A DNA stretch of 64,000 nucleotides from Streptomyces graminofaciens (GCF_030294945.1 NZ_AP018448.1:5734001-5798000); one strand, 5' to 3'; shown: positions 46,710-55,516, counted from the stretch's first letter. A program made the numbers and translations. Notes: generated from the sequence alone by a model not told the origin.

Positions 46710-47708
46710 CTAAGAGTCAAGCCCCTCAGCGGCCCGCACCGCGTCCCGGTACGCCCGTGCCGCGGCCCGTAGCGCCGCTTCGGGGTCTACCCCGGCCGCC
46801 TCCGCCCGTACCGCCATCACCAGCAGCTCGTAGCCGGGGCCCTCGCCGGTCGGCAGCGGTACGTCCAGGCCCGCCGTGCGCACCCGTGAGCCCAGCTTCG
46901 ACGCCAGCGCGAGGCCCGGCTGGCCGAGAGGTATGCCGTCCGTCACCGACTCACGGCGCTTCTCCATCGCCTTGGTGCGCAGCCAGTGCGCCTTGACCTC
47001 CTCCGGGGTCGTGGCCGTCTCGTCGCCGAAGACATGCGGGTGGCGGTGGATGAGCTTGGCGACGATGCCGGCGGCGACGTCGTCGATGGAGAAGGAGGCG
47101 TCCGGATCCTCCTCGGCGATACGGGCGTGGAAGACGACCTGGAGCAGGACGTCGCCCAGTTCCTCGCGGAGTTCGTCCCTGTCGCCCTCCTCGATCGCCT
47201 CCACCAGCTCGTACGCCTCCTCGATGCCGTACTTGGCCAGGCCCTTGTGGGTCTGCTGGGAGGACCAGGGGCACTCGGCGCGGATGCGGTCCATGACCTG
47301 GACGAGGTCGAGGAGGCGGGCGCCGGGGAGGTCGTAGGAGGCGGGGAGCAGCTCCAGTGACGGCATCTGCACGCGGCCGGAGCCCGCCAGGCGCGCCAGG
47401 CCGTCGGTGAGGGCGGGCTCGCCCTCGGCGGTCGCGACGACCACCACCGTGCGGTCGCCGGCGCACTCGGCCACCAGTTCCTCGGCCGTCGGGGACGCCT
47501 GCTGGACCGTTATGCCCGCCTCGCGGAGGTACGGCAGCTGTGGGTGTGTGTCGTCCGCGCAGACGACCCGGTCCGCGTCGTGGAGGGCCTGCCAGGCGGG
47601 CCAGGACAGCAGGCCGGGGGCGACTCGGTGGCTGGTGGTCAGCAGGACGACGAGGCCGGGGGCGGGGGCCGCGGTGTCGGAGGGGCCGTCGGGGCGGTTT
47701 GCGTTCAC
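46710..47708 (-). CDS. mazG: MazG-family nucleoside triphosphate pyrophosphohydrolase
   Basis: The 332-residue protein has an N-terminal region of about 120 residues resembling a degraded tetrapyrrole-methylase-like fold, as in actinobacterial MazG. This is followed by a MazG domain with CPWSSQQTHKGLAKYGIEEAYE, then AIEEGDRDELREELGDVLLQVVFHARIAEE in short runs that carry the ExxE...ExxD magnesium ligands. It cleanses the pool of aberrant dNTPs. GTG 47708 is the preferred start, though no clear ribosome site was found. It lies 57 bases after the SurA-like lipoprotein gene and 42 bases before the STAND gene, on the same strand. Confidence 0.9.
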   Translation of the reverse strand: MNANRPDGPSDTAAPAPGLVVLLTTSHRVAPGLLSWPAWQALHDADRVVCADDTHPQLPYLREAGITVQQASPTAEELVAECAGDRTVVVVATAEGEPALTDGLARLAGSGRVQMPSLELLPASYDLPGARLLDLVQVMDRIRAECPWSSQQTHKGLAKYGIEEAYELVEAIEEGDRDELREELGDVLLQVVFHARIAEEDPDASFSIDDVAAGIVAKLIHRHPHVFGDETATTPEEVKAHWLRTKAMEKRRESVTDGIPLGQPGLALASKLGSRVRTAGLDVPLPTGEGPGYELLVMAVRAEAAGVDPEAALRAAARAYRDAVRAAEGLDS

Positions 47709-47765
47709 ACCACGAACGTAACCCACGTCACCGACGGCCCCCGAAGTTGTCCACAGGCTCCGGCG

Positions 47766-48422
47766 CTACGCCGATTCGCTGCCCGTCGCCGTGACCTCCC
47801 GCACCCACGGTGTCTTCGCGTCCACCCGGCCCGGCTCCTTGACGTCCCAGGCGCCGTAGCGGGGGTTCAGGTCGATGTTCAGCTTCTTCGACGCGTCGGC
47901 CAGGGCCGCCCAGAAGGTGTCGCTGCCCTGTTCCGTGTTGAGGTCGGCGCCGAGCGTGGTGGCGAGCTTCTGCACCTCCACGTCGCTGCGCAGGCTCTCC
48001 TCCAGCTGCTCGGGGGCCACGTTGTACCGCTGCAGCCAGTTCAGCTCCAGGCCTTCGGCGCCGCCGAGCTCCTTCTCCAGGGAGGCGCGGTACTGCTGGA
48101 CGTCCCTGCGGGTGACCGTCACCCCGGCGTCCTCGGCGGCTCTGTCGAGGACCCGTTCCAGGACCATGCCGTGCAGGGTCTGGCGGGTGAGGTTGCCGGT
48201 CTTGGCGGTGATCTGCTCGTACTGGGCCTCGTCGGAGGAGGCGTCCCGCTGGGCTTCGCGCACCTGGTTCACCCGGTTCTCCAGTTGCGCGATCGTGATG
48301 CGCTCGCCGCCGACGACGGCCGCCGCGCCGGGATGCGCGTCGTTTCCGCAGGCGGCGAGGAGCGGGGCCGCGGCGACGAGCGCGGCGGAGAGGAGGAGCG
48401 CGGTGCGACGGCGGCGGTGCAA
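47766..48422 (-). CDS. SurA-N-like lipoprotein
   Basis: The 218-residue precursor uses TTG at 48422 as start, with GGGAGG five bases before it. RRRRTALLLSAALVAAAPLLAAC is a signal peptide whose LAAC lipobox gives a lipidated Cys. The mature part has GGERITIAQLENRVNQVREAQR, and helices typical of the SurA N-terminal chaperone domain. A role in periplasmic-side protein folding or secretion is likely, but no PPIase domain is present. It precedes mazG, a neighbour relation common in actinobacteria. Confidence 0.85.
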   Translation of the reverse strand: MHRRRRTALLLSAALVAAAPLLAACGNDAHPGAAAVVGGERITIAQLENRVNQVREAQRDASSDEAQYEQITAKTGNLTRQTLHGMVLERVLDRAAEDAGVTVTRRDVQQYRASLEKELGGAEGLELNWLQRYNVAPEQLEESLRSDVEVQKLATTLGADLNTEQGSDTFWAALADASKKLNIDLNPRYGAWDVKEPGRVDAKTPWVREVTATGSESA

Positions 48423-48577
48423 GTGGGCCTCCCGAGGAGATTGTGCGGCGGTGCACAAAGTCTTGCGGTGATCGATGGTAGGCAGTGGCCCTGCTCTCGG
48501 CCAGCCATTCGACCAACGATTCACATCGACTTCCGGCACCGCCCCGCGCCGGCCGGCCTCAGCCCGTCCTCAACACT

Positions 48578-48622
48578 GTTCTCATCCGACACCGTTCTCA
48601 TCCGACACCGTTCTCATCCGAC
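48578..48622. repeat. 16-base tandem repeat across the stop of the DUF1906 gene
   Basis: The unit GTTCTCATCCGACACC occurs nearly three times (48578-48593, 48594-48609, and 48610-48622 partly). The TGA stop of the DUF1906 gene lies in the last copy on the plus strand (48614-48616). The other two copies fall in the downstream gap. Confidence 0.85.
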
Positions 48623-49489
48623 GATCGCCACAGGCGCGTCCCAGGCGTTGCGGTCCACGGTGATCGTGTAGCCGCCGCGCGACTCCTTGCTGTTGACCAT
48701 GTACTGATGGGCGCGGTGGTGCCCGGTGTACAGCGTCGGGTCGAACGGCCAGTCGGAGGTCGTCGTGTTGACCTTGTCCCACTTGGCGTACCAGAGGTTG
48801 CCCGGCAGGTTGGTGCGGTCGGTGGCGGTGGCGACGGCCTTGGCGCTGGAGCTGCTGAAGCCGTAGAAGCCGGTGCGGTACGTCTTGCCGTGGACGGCCT
48901 TCTGCCAGCCGCGGATGTAGGTGAGGACGGCGTCGTCGCAGGCCTTGTTCGTGGTGTCGTAGGCCTCCATGTCGAGGTAGAGCGCGCTGCCGGGCTTCAT
49001 GCCGAGGGCTGAGGCCTTGGCCACGGCGTCGGCTCCGTCGGCGGCGCCCTGGGAGGCGGCGGTGGAGGCGGTGATCACCTCGGGGCTGGAGCCGGTCTGG
49101 CAGGGCGGCTGGGCGCCGACGTAGAGCGGGACGAGCTTCCAGCCGAGGGAGCTCACGGACTTCACCCAGGACGCGGTGAGGTTGGGCTGGGAGCAGCCGC
49201 GGTTCTTGCCGCCCACGTAGACGGCGGCCGCGCCGTAGAAGCCGGTGTTCCAGGCCTTCATCGCGGACAGGGAGGGTGCCGTGCAGGCGTCGAAGGCGCG
49301 GCCCGTGTAGACCTTGGCGGACGGCCAGGCGGTGGTCGTGGCCAGGGAGTTCTGCGCGGTGAGGCCGGCTCCGGCGAGCACGGCGGCTCCGGCGGCGGCC
49401 CAGGCGGCGTATCTGAGCTTCTTCGACCGCCGGTGGCCGGAAGCGGCGGACTTGCCGGGCGCGCCGGATGCGCTGGACGTGCTGGACAT
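48614..49489 (-). CDS. DUF1906 glycoside-hydrolase-like secreted protein
   Basis: The 291-residue protein has a signal peptide (SKKLRYAAWAAAGAAVLAGAGLTAQNS) and a DUF1906 TIM-barrel-like domain. Segments include FDACTAPSLSAMKAW, GFYGAAAVYVGGKNRGC, LYVGAQPPC, and SALYLDMEAYDT with the acidic DxE pair typical of glycoside hydrolases. The family includes mycobacterial Rv2525c and is often exported by Tat. The ATG at 49489 follows a GGTGGGG tract. The substrate, probably peptidoglycan- or arabinogalactan-like, is unknown. The stop codon lies in a tandem repeat. Confidence 0.85.
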   Translation of the reverse strand: MSSTSSASGAPGKSAASGHRRSKKLRYAAWAAAGAAVLAGAGLTAQNSLATTTAWPSAKVYTGRAFDACTAPSLSAMKAWNTGFYGAAAVYVGGKNRGCSQPNLTASWVKSVSSLGWKLVPLYVGAQPPCQTGSSPEVITASTAASQGAADGADAVAKASALGMKPGSALYLDMEAYDTTNKACDDAVLTYIRGWQKAVHGKTYRTGFYGFSSSSAKAVATATDRTNLPGNLWYAKWDKVNTTTSDWPFDPTLYTGHHRAHQYMVNSKESRGGYTITVDRNAWDAPVAIVG

Positions 49490-49608
49490 GCGTGGGCCCC
49501 ACCCTTTGGTCGCTGTGATGTGCGAACAGCTAAGCGGTGACGTCTCCGTGTTCGGGAAACCCCGTCCCTGGATCGCCACAAGATTCAGCCAAGGTGACGC
49601 AAAACCGT

Positions 49609-51135
49609 CTAGCCGCGTACCTGCCCCAGCCACTGCAGCGTCCGCCGGACCTCCGTGGCCAGCGGGTGGCCGGGGCCCCGCAGTCGCTCCACGTCGAGCA
49701 GCAGGCGGCCCAGGGTCTCGTGGGCGGCGCCGCGGTCGCCGAGGGCGAGGAGCAGCAGGCCTATGCGGCGGCGGACGTCCAGGGACAGTTCGGGGTCGCC
49801 GCCGACGTACTGGTTCTCGAAGTACGGCAGCAGGGAGCGGTACTCGGCGAGGGCCGCCGCCGGTTCGCCGAGCTGTTCGAGGCACTGCGCGGACTCGTAG
49901 CGGAAGCGCAGGGACTGGGGGTCGGCCTGGCCGGCCTCGGCGGCGCGCTCGTCGGCGAGGCGGCGCAGCTCGGGCAGGGCGCGGCGGTACTGGCCGTCGT
50001 CCATGAGCGTGGCCGCGTACTGCTTGCGCAGGGTGCGGACGACGGGTGAGTGCTCGCCGTGCTGGGCGGCGGCGGCCGGGAGGATCGCGCCGAGAATGTC
50101 GACGGCCTGGGTGATCCGGCCCTCGCCGAGGAGCCGCTTGACCTCGTCGACGGCTCCCACCACGTCCGGCTTGTCGTCGACCGGCGCCGCCGCCTGCGGC
50201 TGGGGCGCGGGGATGCGGGCACGGTCCGGCCAGGGGGCGTGCGGGCGCAGGAAGGGGCGGGTGGGGTCGAGCGGGGAGCCGGTGGGCATCCCGCGCGCGG
50301 GGAGCAGCGGGAGGAGCTGTTCGTATGTCTCCTGCGCGGAGGACGGGCGGTGCTGCGGGTCCTTGGAGAGCAGGCGCAGTACCAGCGCCTCCAGGGCCTC
50401 GGGCACCTCGGGGCGCAGTCGGCGGACGGGGACCGGCGGCTCGTAGAGGTGGCGGTGGAGGACGCCGAGGGCCGTCGAGCCCGTGAACGGAACGTTCCCG
50501 CTGAGCAGTTCGTGTATGAGCACGCCCAGCGCGTACAGGTCGGTGTACGGGCCGACCGCGCCGCCCATGGCCTGTTCGGGGGCCATGTAGGCGGGGCTGC
50601 CGATGGGTGAGCCGGTGTGCGTCAGGCGGGTGGTGTCGGTGTCCATGACGGAGGCGACGCCCAGGTCGAGGACGGTGACCGTGCCGTCCTGCTTGACCAT
50701 CACGTTCCGCGGTTTGAGGTCGCGGTGGATGATCGGCACCGCGTGCACGGCGGACAGCACGGCGCACAGCTGGGCGGCGACCGAGACCGTCCACTGCCAC
50801 GGGTACGGGTCGTGCTCGGCGAGGTGGTCGGAGAGGTCGGCCCCGTCGACGTACTGCATGACGAGGAACAGCTCCTCGCCCTCGCTGCCCGCGTCATGGA
50901 CCGTGACCAGGCCGGGGTGGTCGACCTGGGCCGTCACCCGGCACTCGCGGACGAAGCGGCGGCGCAGCTCGTCGGCCTCCTGGCCGGCGACCTTGTCCGG
51001 GCGCAGCAGCTTCACCGCCACCCGCCGGTCGAGACGCTGGTCGTACGCCGTCCACACCTGGCCCATGCCGCCCTGTCCGATGAGCGTGGACAGTTCGTAG
51101 CGGCCGGTGATCAGGCGGCCGGTGCCCTGGGTCAC
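49609..51135 (-). CDS. Ser/Thr protein kinase with TPR region
   Basis: The 508-residue protein has an N-terminal Hanks-type kinase: glycine loop LIGQGGMGQVW, VAVKLL with the catalytic Lys, IHRDLKPRNVM, LDLGVAS (DLG instead of DFG), and GSPAYMAPEQA for the activation region. Residues 320-508 form TPR helices such as GEGRITQAVDILGAI and DGQYRRALPELRRLADERA. There is no membrane helix, so the kinase is probably cytoplasmic or associated with the coupled membrane protein. The GTG start overlaps the stop of the upstream membrane-protein gene by four bases. Confidence 0.9.
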   Translation of the reverse strand: MTQGTGRLITGRYELSTLIGQGGMGQVWTAYDQRLDRRVAVKLLRPDKVAGQEADELRRRFVRECRVTAQVDHPGLVTVHDAGSEGEELFLVMQYVDGADLSDHLAEHDPYPWQWTVSVAAQLCAVLSAVHAVPIIHRDLKPRNVMVKQDGTVTVLDLGVASVMDTDTTRLTHTGSPIGSPAYMAPEQAMGGAVGPYTDLYALGVLIHELLSGNVPFTGSTALGVLHRHLYEPPVPVRRLRPEVPEALEALVLRLLSKDPQHRPSSAQETYEQLLPLLPARGMPTGSPLDPTRPFLRPHAPWPDRARIPAPQPQAAAPVDDKPDVVGAVDEVKRLLGEGRITQAVDILGAILPAAAAQHGEHSPVVRTLRKQYAATLMDDGQYRRALPELRRLADERAAEAGQADPQSLRFRYESAQCLEQLGEPAAALAEYRSLLPYFENQYVGGDPELSLDVRRRIGLLLLALGDRGAAHETLGRLLLDVERLRGPGHPLATEVRRTLQWLGQVRG

Positions 51136-51749
51136 CTGTCTCCTTCATGCTTGCGGAGATAGTCGCTGAGTTCGTCGAGCTCGGCGCGCACCTGGTCGAT
51201 GCGGGCGGGCGCGGGTCGCTGGGCCTCCGGCGCCGGCTGGGGTTGCGGCTGCTGCTGCGGCGGCTGCGGAACCGGGGTCTGGTGGTGCTGGACCGGCGGC
51301 GGCGCGTAGGGCTGCGGCTGCGGGGCGGGGGCCGGAGGGTAGCCGTACACGGTCTGCTGCGGGGAGTACGCGGTCGTCTGCGTGTACGCCGGCGGGACGA
51401 GGCGTGCGCGGTTGAAGTGGCGTATGTCCGCGGCCAGGTAGTACGCGACGATCGCCACCAGGCCGCCGAGCAGCATCGACATGCCGACGTCGCCGCGCCA
51501 GGTGGTGAACTCCTCCTCGCCCGGGTCGGTGCCGATGATGTACAGCGTCGCGATGATGTGGACGATCGCCAGGGCGAACAGCCACCAGTCGAGTGCTCTG
51601 CGGGTCACCGAGGCCAGCCGCAGCAGGCATGCCCAGGCGAGTACGCCGCAGCTCATGACCGCGACCACCACGAAGATCACACGCAGTGTGACCTGGCCCC
51701 CCTGATCGGGGCCGGGGGGCGGTGTCGGCGCGTAGCCGTGGCCGTGCAT
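51132..51749 (-). CDS. Membrane protein coupled to the kinase
   Basis: This 205-residue protein has three hydrophobic helices: LRVIFVVVAVMSCGVLAWACL, ALDWWLFALAIVHIIATLYII and VGMSMLLGGLVAIVAYYLA. A Pro/Gln/Tyr-rich tail (QTTAYSPQQTVYGYPPA and PQPPQQQPQPQP) and a final helix RAELDELSDYLRKHE follow. The Pro/Gln tail may dock the kinase or be its substrate. The stop overlaps the kinase GTG, so the two are translationally coupled. I do not recognise the family. Confidence 0.75.
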   Translation of the reverse strand: MHGHGYAPTPPPGPDQGGQVTLRVIFVVVAVMSCGVLAWACLLRLASVTRRALDWWLFALAIVHIIATLYIIGTDPGEEEFTTWRGDVGMSMLLGGLVAIVAYYLAADIRHFNRARLVPPAYTQTTAYSPQQTVYGYPPAPAPQPQPYAPPPVQHHQTPVPQPPQQQPQPQPAPEAQRPAPARIDQVRAELDELSDYLRKHEGDR

Positions 51750-51944
51750 GGCTGCTCCTGAGGGCCTGGTGAGAGCGGACGTTCGATGTCGTTCCGAGGG
51801 TATAGGTCGACCACGACATGCGGTCCAGGGTTGTGGACAACCGTTGCGGCTTTGGTGCTGGTCACGTCACCCGAGACGGAGTGGTTCCCTCCGGAAGGTG
51901 GGCGGGAAGCGCTTGTTGGCGGTTCGGCCGGGGGACGGCGGATG

Positions 51945-53969
51945 TCACTCCGGGGCGACCGTGCCGTCCGTCAATCCGTCGTACATGCCGCGCACGAGCT
52001 GTTCGCCGAGGCGGCCCGCCCGGCGGAGCGCGTCCTCGAACGCGGCGAGGGCGCGGAACCTTTCGCCGTAGCGGCGCTGCTGGTCCAGGGGGAGCCGGGG
52101 CAGTTGGAGGCGGCGTACGTCGAGGCGGGTGGCGGTGGAGGCATAGCTGCTGGCCTGGCGGTTGTTGGCGGTGCCGCGCAGGAAACCGGCGACGAACCAC
52201 GCGTCGAGCGCGCCCGGATCGGGCCGCAGGAGGGTGAGGTTGCGGCCGAGGGCGGCGCCCGCGGTCTCGTCGTCGATCACGCGCGCCACGGAACCGCCGC
52301 CCAGGACGGGCACGACGACGTCGCCCGCCTCGACGAGCACGGAGGCCTCGCCGGTCTCGGGAAGGGTCCCCGAGGGTGCCGTTCCGGACAGGACGTCGTG
52401 ATCGGTGAGCACGCGCGTGTGGGGGCCGTTTCCCCCTGTGCGCAGCAACAGGGCGCCGCCGCGCGCGAGTTCGCCGACCGTGGTGAGCGGCCAGCGCGCG
52501 GGCTGTCCCTCGTCGGTGACCGGAGGCGCGAGGTCGGCGGTCAGCCGCAGGGTCTCGCCGAGGCGTTCGCGTACGGCGGTCAGCTCCTTGGCGCCGCCGC
52601 CCGCGGCCGGGGGCGGCAGATGGCGGGCGGGGGCCAGGTCCACGTCGTCGTCGAGGAGGTCGATGACCGGCACCGAGCGGCTGAGTCCCGGCCGCTCCTC
52701 GGCCTCGCCCACGCGGTCGAAGGGCCGCCAGGCGTCGAGTACGGCGGTGCGCAGGGCGGCCCAGTCGAGCCCGCCCCGGCCCTCGGCACCGAGCCGCCCG
52801 GTGTCGACCAGCAGCAACTCGGGCCGCACGGCCGCCTTTCCGGGCCGCCGGAGCACCCACAGGTGCAGCGGGATGCTGTACGGGGGTGCCGCGCCGACGG
52901 GCAGGGCGATCACGGCGCGCAGGGCACCCCGGCGCAGCAGGTCGGCGCGGATACGGCGCCCGGAGCGGCGGCTCGCGACGGCCGGCGGCATCAGCAGGAC
53001 GGCGGTTCCGCCCTCCTCCAGCCGGGCCAGGGCGTGCTGCACCCAGGCGAGCTCGGACTCCGTGCGGGCCGGGAAGCCGTACTCCCAGCGGGGGTCGTAG
53101 GCGAGTTCGTCGTGGCCCCAGTTGCGCTCGTTGAACGGCGGGTGGCACAGCACGGCCTCGGCCCTGAGCTGCTCGTGGGCGTCGGCGCGCAGGCTGTCGC
53201 CGGGGGCGCTGCGGATGGTGCTCCCGGTGCGCAGGGCGAGGCGGAGCGCGGTGAGGGCGGCCAGCTCGGGGGCGCTGTCCTGGGCGAACAGCTCCTGGCC
53301 GGGTTTGGCGGCGACGGCGCGCAGGAGGGCGCCGGTGCCGCAGGCCGGGTCGAGCACCGAGCGGGCGGGACCGGCGAGTTCGGCCATCAGCTCGGCAAGG
53401 TCGGCGGGGGTGAGCGTGTACTGGCGCGGGTTGGCGTCGAGGTGCCGGGCGAGCAGGAACTCGAAGGTCTGCCGGGCGCCGAGGTCGGCCGCGAGTTCGG
53501 TGGCGCCGCGCAGCAGCGGGACGGAGGGGCGGAACTCCTCGGGGGTCGGGCAGGGCACGGCGGGTGCGCGGTCCGGGCCGAAGCGGGGGGTGAGGACCTG
53601 CCGGAGGGGGTCGGGCAGGGCGTGGGCCAGTCGGTCGTCGGAGTGGGCGCTCAGTTCCAGCCAGACGAGCGGGCGGTCGTGGAGCAGCAGGAGGACGCAG
53701 CCCGCGTGCACCAGGGCCGCGACGGGGCCCTCGGGGTGGCCGGCGATCTGCTGCCAGACCCGCTCCTTGAGGGAGACCTCGGCGACCTTGCCCTGCTTGC
53801 GGAGCCAGTCCTCGATCTCGGTGAGCGCGAAGGAGGGGCTGGTCTCGGTGCCGCCGACCGGTTTGGGGAAGTCGGCGTGACGCCGGCGCCAGTTGCTGAC
53901 GGCGGCCCGACCGACCCCGGCGAGCCTCGCGATGTCCGCCGCGGTCACCTCTGTCCCGTTGTCCTGCAC
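51945..53969 (-). CDS. N6-DNA-methylase-like protein with HTH head and altered catalytic motif
   Basis: The 674-residue protein starts with an AlpA-type HTH (AADIARLAGVGRAAVSNWRRR), has a helical HsdM-like region, then a SAM-binding motif VLDPACGTGALL at 205-216. Motif IV, normally NPPF/Y, reads HPPF (His276) in VLCHPPFN, so catalysis may be lost or altered. The last 200 residues resemble a type I HsdS target-recognition half (WPLTTVGELARGGALLL, and LPLDQQRRYGERFR). GTG at 53969 has GGGGAGG eight bases upstream. No restriction subunit lies nearby. It could act as a DNA-binding regulator or an orphan methylase. Confidence 0.83.
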   Translation of the reverse strand: MQDNGTEVTAADIARLAGVGRAAVSNWRRRHADFPKPVGGTETSPSFALTEIEDWLRKQGKVAEVSLKERVWQQIAGHPEGPVAALVHAGCVLLLLHDRPLVWLELSAHSDDRLAHALPDPLRQVLTPRFGPDRAPAVPCPTPEEFRPSVPLLRGATELAADLGARQTFEFLLARHLDANPRQYTLTPADLAELMAELAGPARSVLDPACGTGALLRAVAAKPGQELFAQDSAPELAALTALRLALRTGSTIRSAPGDSLRADAHEQLRAEAVLCHPPFNERNWGHDELAYDPRWEYGFPARTESELAWVQHALARLEEGGTAVLLMPPAVASRRSGRRIRADLLRRGALRAVIALPVGAAPPYSIPLHLWVLRRPGKAAVRPELLLVDTGRLGAEGRGGLDWAALRTAVLDAWRPFDRVGEAEERPGLSRSVPVIDLLDDDVDLAPARHLPPPAAGGGAKELTAVRERLGETLRLTADLAPPVTDEGQPARWPLTTVGELARGGALLLRTGGNGPHTRVLTDHDVLSGTAPSGTLPETGEASVLVEAGDVVVPVLGGGSVARVIDDETAGAALGRNLTLLRPDPGALDAWFVAGFLRGTANNRQASSYASTATRLDVRRLQLPRLPLDQQRRYGERFRALAAFEDALRRAGRLGEQLVRGMYDGLTDGTVAPE

Positions 53970-54057
53970 GCGCCCGGCCTCCCCTCGTCCTGGTGTGTGG
54001 CGTCGAGCATACCGACGCACGCAAGATCTACCCATACACACCGTGCACATGGCCAGT

Positions 54058-54087
54058 CTTGTGAACCGTGTTGACTCGGTTCACAAG
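54058..54087. promoter_or_regulatory. 11-base inverted repeat overlapping a promoter
   Basis: CTTGTGAACCG (54058-54068) and CGGTTCACAAG (54077-54087) are perfect complements separated by 8 bases. A TTGACT -35 element lies inside the spacer, and the right arm is in the promoter. This suggests a repressor that blocks polymerase. It resembles a Rex half-site, but the spacing is wrong for Rex. Confidence 0.75.
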
Positions 54088-54099
54088 CTCTGCTGTGAT
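54071..54099 (+). promoter_or_regulatory. Promoter of small secreted protein gene
   Basis: TTGACT (54071-54076), a 17-base spacer, and TGTGAT (54094-54099) form a plausible -35/-10 pair about 110 bases upstream of the gene at 54218. The -35 element lies in the centre of the inverted repeat above. Confidence 0.6.
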
Positions 54100-54217
54100 T
54101 AACCCATCGAACGAAAGGCCGCCCCACTCGGGTGGTCACACGTCGGCGGCTCGGCCGTGCACGGCATCCGTACACACCGGTCGCAGGTCAGTCGCACGCC
54201 AAGGGAGGAGGCCGGTC

Positions 54218-54598
54218 ATGGGGATGAAAGCCCAGCTCGCAGTCAACACAGCGGTCGGTCTTCTCGTCATCGGCGTGGTCTCGGCGAACGCCGGGAGCGG
54301 CACCGCCGGGTACGGCCCCGGCTCCGCCGACCAGTTCAAGGCGTTTGTGAACAGCCATGGCAGCTCGGCTCAGCGAGCCGCCGTCTCCCATGTCACCGAG
54401 GTTCACAGACCCGCGCTGCTCACCGGCGGCAGCGATGCCGCCGACGTCCACACCGACTTCACCGGCGGCCCACCGGGCGGTGGTACCCGCCCGGCCCGGC
54501 TGATCGCCGCCGCCTTCGCCGAGTGGAAGCACGACGAGCGAGGCCGCGTCACGGTCTACGACTCCGCCGGCGAAGCGCTCGACACCCGCACCTACTGA
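54218..54598 (+). CDS. Small secreted protein
   Basis: The 126-residue product begins with KAQLAVNTAVGLLVIGVVSANA, a probable signal peptide or N-terminal anchor. A small domain with DQFKAFVNSHGSSAQRAAVSHV, VHTDFTGGPPGGGT and RLIAAAFAEWKHDERGRVTVYD follows. ATG at 54218 has GGGAGGAG seven bases upstream. The promoter is covered by a strong palindrome, so expression is probably regulated. The family is unknown to me. Confidence 0.78.
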   Translation: MGMKAQLAVNTAVGLLVIGVVSANAGSGTAGYGPGSADQFKAFVNSHGSSAQRAAVSHVTEVHRPALLTGGSDAADVHTDFTGGPPGGGTRPARLIAAAFAEWKHDERGRVTVYDSAGEALDTRTY

Positions 54599-54672
54599 CA
54601 CCCGAGCGCCCGGCCCGGCGCCACGGCACACCGCGCCCACAAGCGCGTCCACCGCCACCGCCACCGGCCCGC

Positions 54673-54704
54673 GCACCGCTCACCGCTCACCGCTCACCGC
54701 TCAC
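54673..54704. repeat. CGCTCAC heptamer repeat
   Basis: Four to five copies of CGCTCAC stand in a row between the small secreted protein gene and the lipoprotein gene. There is no coding meaning in this gap; slippage is the likely origin. Confidence 0.7.
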
Positions 54705-54752
54705 CCGCACGACGACACCGCTCAATTCACCGGATCCCAGGGGGGAACTCCC

Positions 54753-55493
54753 ATGCGTCGCACCGCTCTCGCCGCTCTCTGCATCGCCGCCGCGGCCACC
54801 GTCACGCTCACCGGCTGCCTGCCCGGCGGGGACGACAAGCCGAAGGGCCCGTTCGCCGGACTCAGCGGCGGCGAGATCGCCGACAAGGCCGTGAAGGCCA
54901 CCTCGAACGCCACCTCGCTCCGTATGAAGGGCGAGATCCAGGACGACAGCGCCGGCGGCAAGGTCGAGATCGACATGGCCATGAACAAGAAGGGCGACTG
55001 CGCCGGCACGATGAGCATCGGCGGCCAGGGCAAGGCCGAGCTGATCAAGAGTGGCGACACCATCTACATGAAGTACGACGAGGCGTTCCTGCGCGCCCAG
55101 TCCAAGGACTCCTCCAAGGAGGAGACCGACATGGTCGTCGACATGCTCGCCGGCAAGTGGACCAAGACGTCCGCGACCGCCGAGGACTCCAAGGACATCG
55201 CGAGCTTCTGCGACCTCGACACCGTCCTCTCCGACGTCGAGGACACGAACTCCGACGCCGAGCGCGGCAAGACCACCACCGTCGACGGCACTTCCGCGAT
55301 CACCCTCACCGAGCGCGACGGCAAGGACCGTTACACCCTGTACGTCGCCACCGAGGGCAAGCCGTACCTGCTGCGTGTCGTCAGCAAGTCCGCCGACGAG
55401 CCCGGCGACATCACCTTCACCGACTACGAGAAGCCGGTCCCGGCCGAGGCTCCCAAGGGGGACGTGCTCGACCTGGACAAGGAGTTGAGCTGA
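54753..55493 (+). CDS. LppX/LprG-like lipoprotein
   Basis: The 246-residue precursor has a signal peptide ending LTGC (lipobox). The mature domain carries SLRMKGEIQDDSAGGKVEIDMAMN, GDCAGTMSIGGQGKAELIKSGD and KDRYTLYVATEGKPYLLRVV in short runs. These match the LppX/LprG fold that carries lipids in mycobacteria or acts as a sensor lipoprotein in Streptomyces. ATG at 54753 has GGGGG-type upstream sequence. It is convergent with the HNH-nuclease gene, with an 18-base direct repeat between. Confidence 0.85.
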   Translation: MRRTALAALCIAAAATVTLTGCLPGGDDKPKGPFAGLSGGEIADKAVKATSNATSLRMKGEIQDDSAGGKVEIDMAMNKKGDCAGTMSIGGQGKAELIKSGDTIYMKYDEAFLRAQSKDSSKEETDMVVDMLAGKWTKTSATAEDSKDIASFCDLDTVLSDVEDTNSDAERGKTTTVDGTSAITLTERDGKDRYTLYVATEGKPYLLRVVSKSADEPGDITFTDYEKPVPAEAPKGDVLDLDKELS

Positions 55494-55516
55494 CGAGCGG
55501 AGCCGAGGACCGAGCA

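Noticed and set aside
54058..54087. The 11-base inverted repeat as a Rex operator
   Set aside because: Arms begin like a Rex site, but the 8-base spacer and longer arms do not fit the 18-base Rex consensus.
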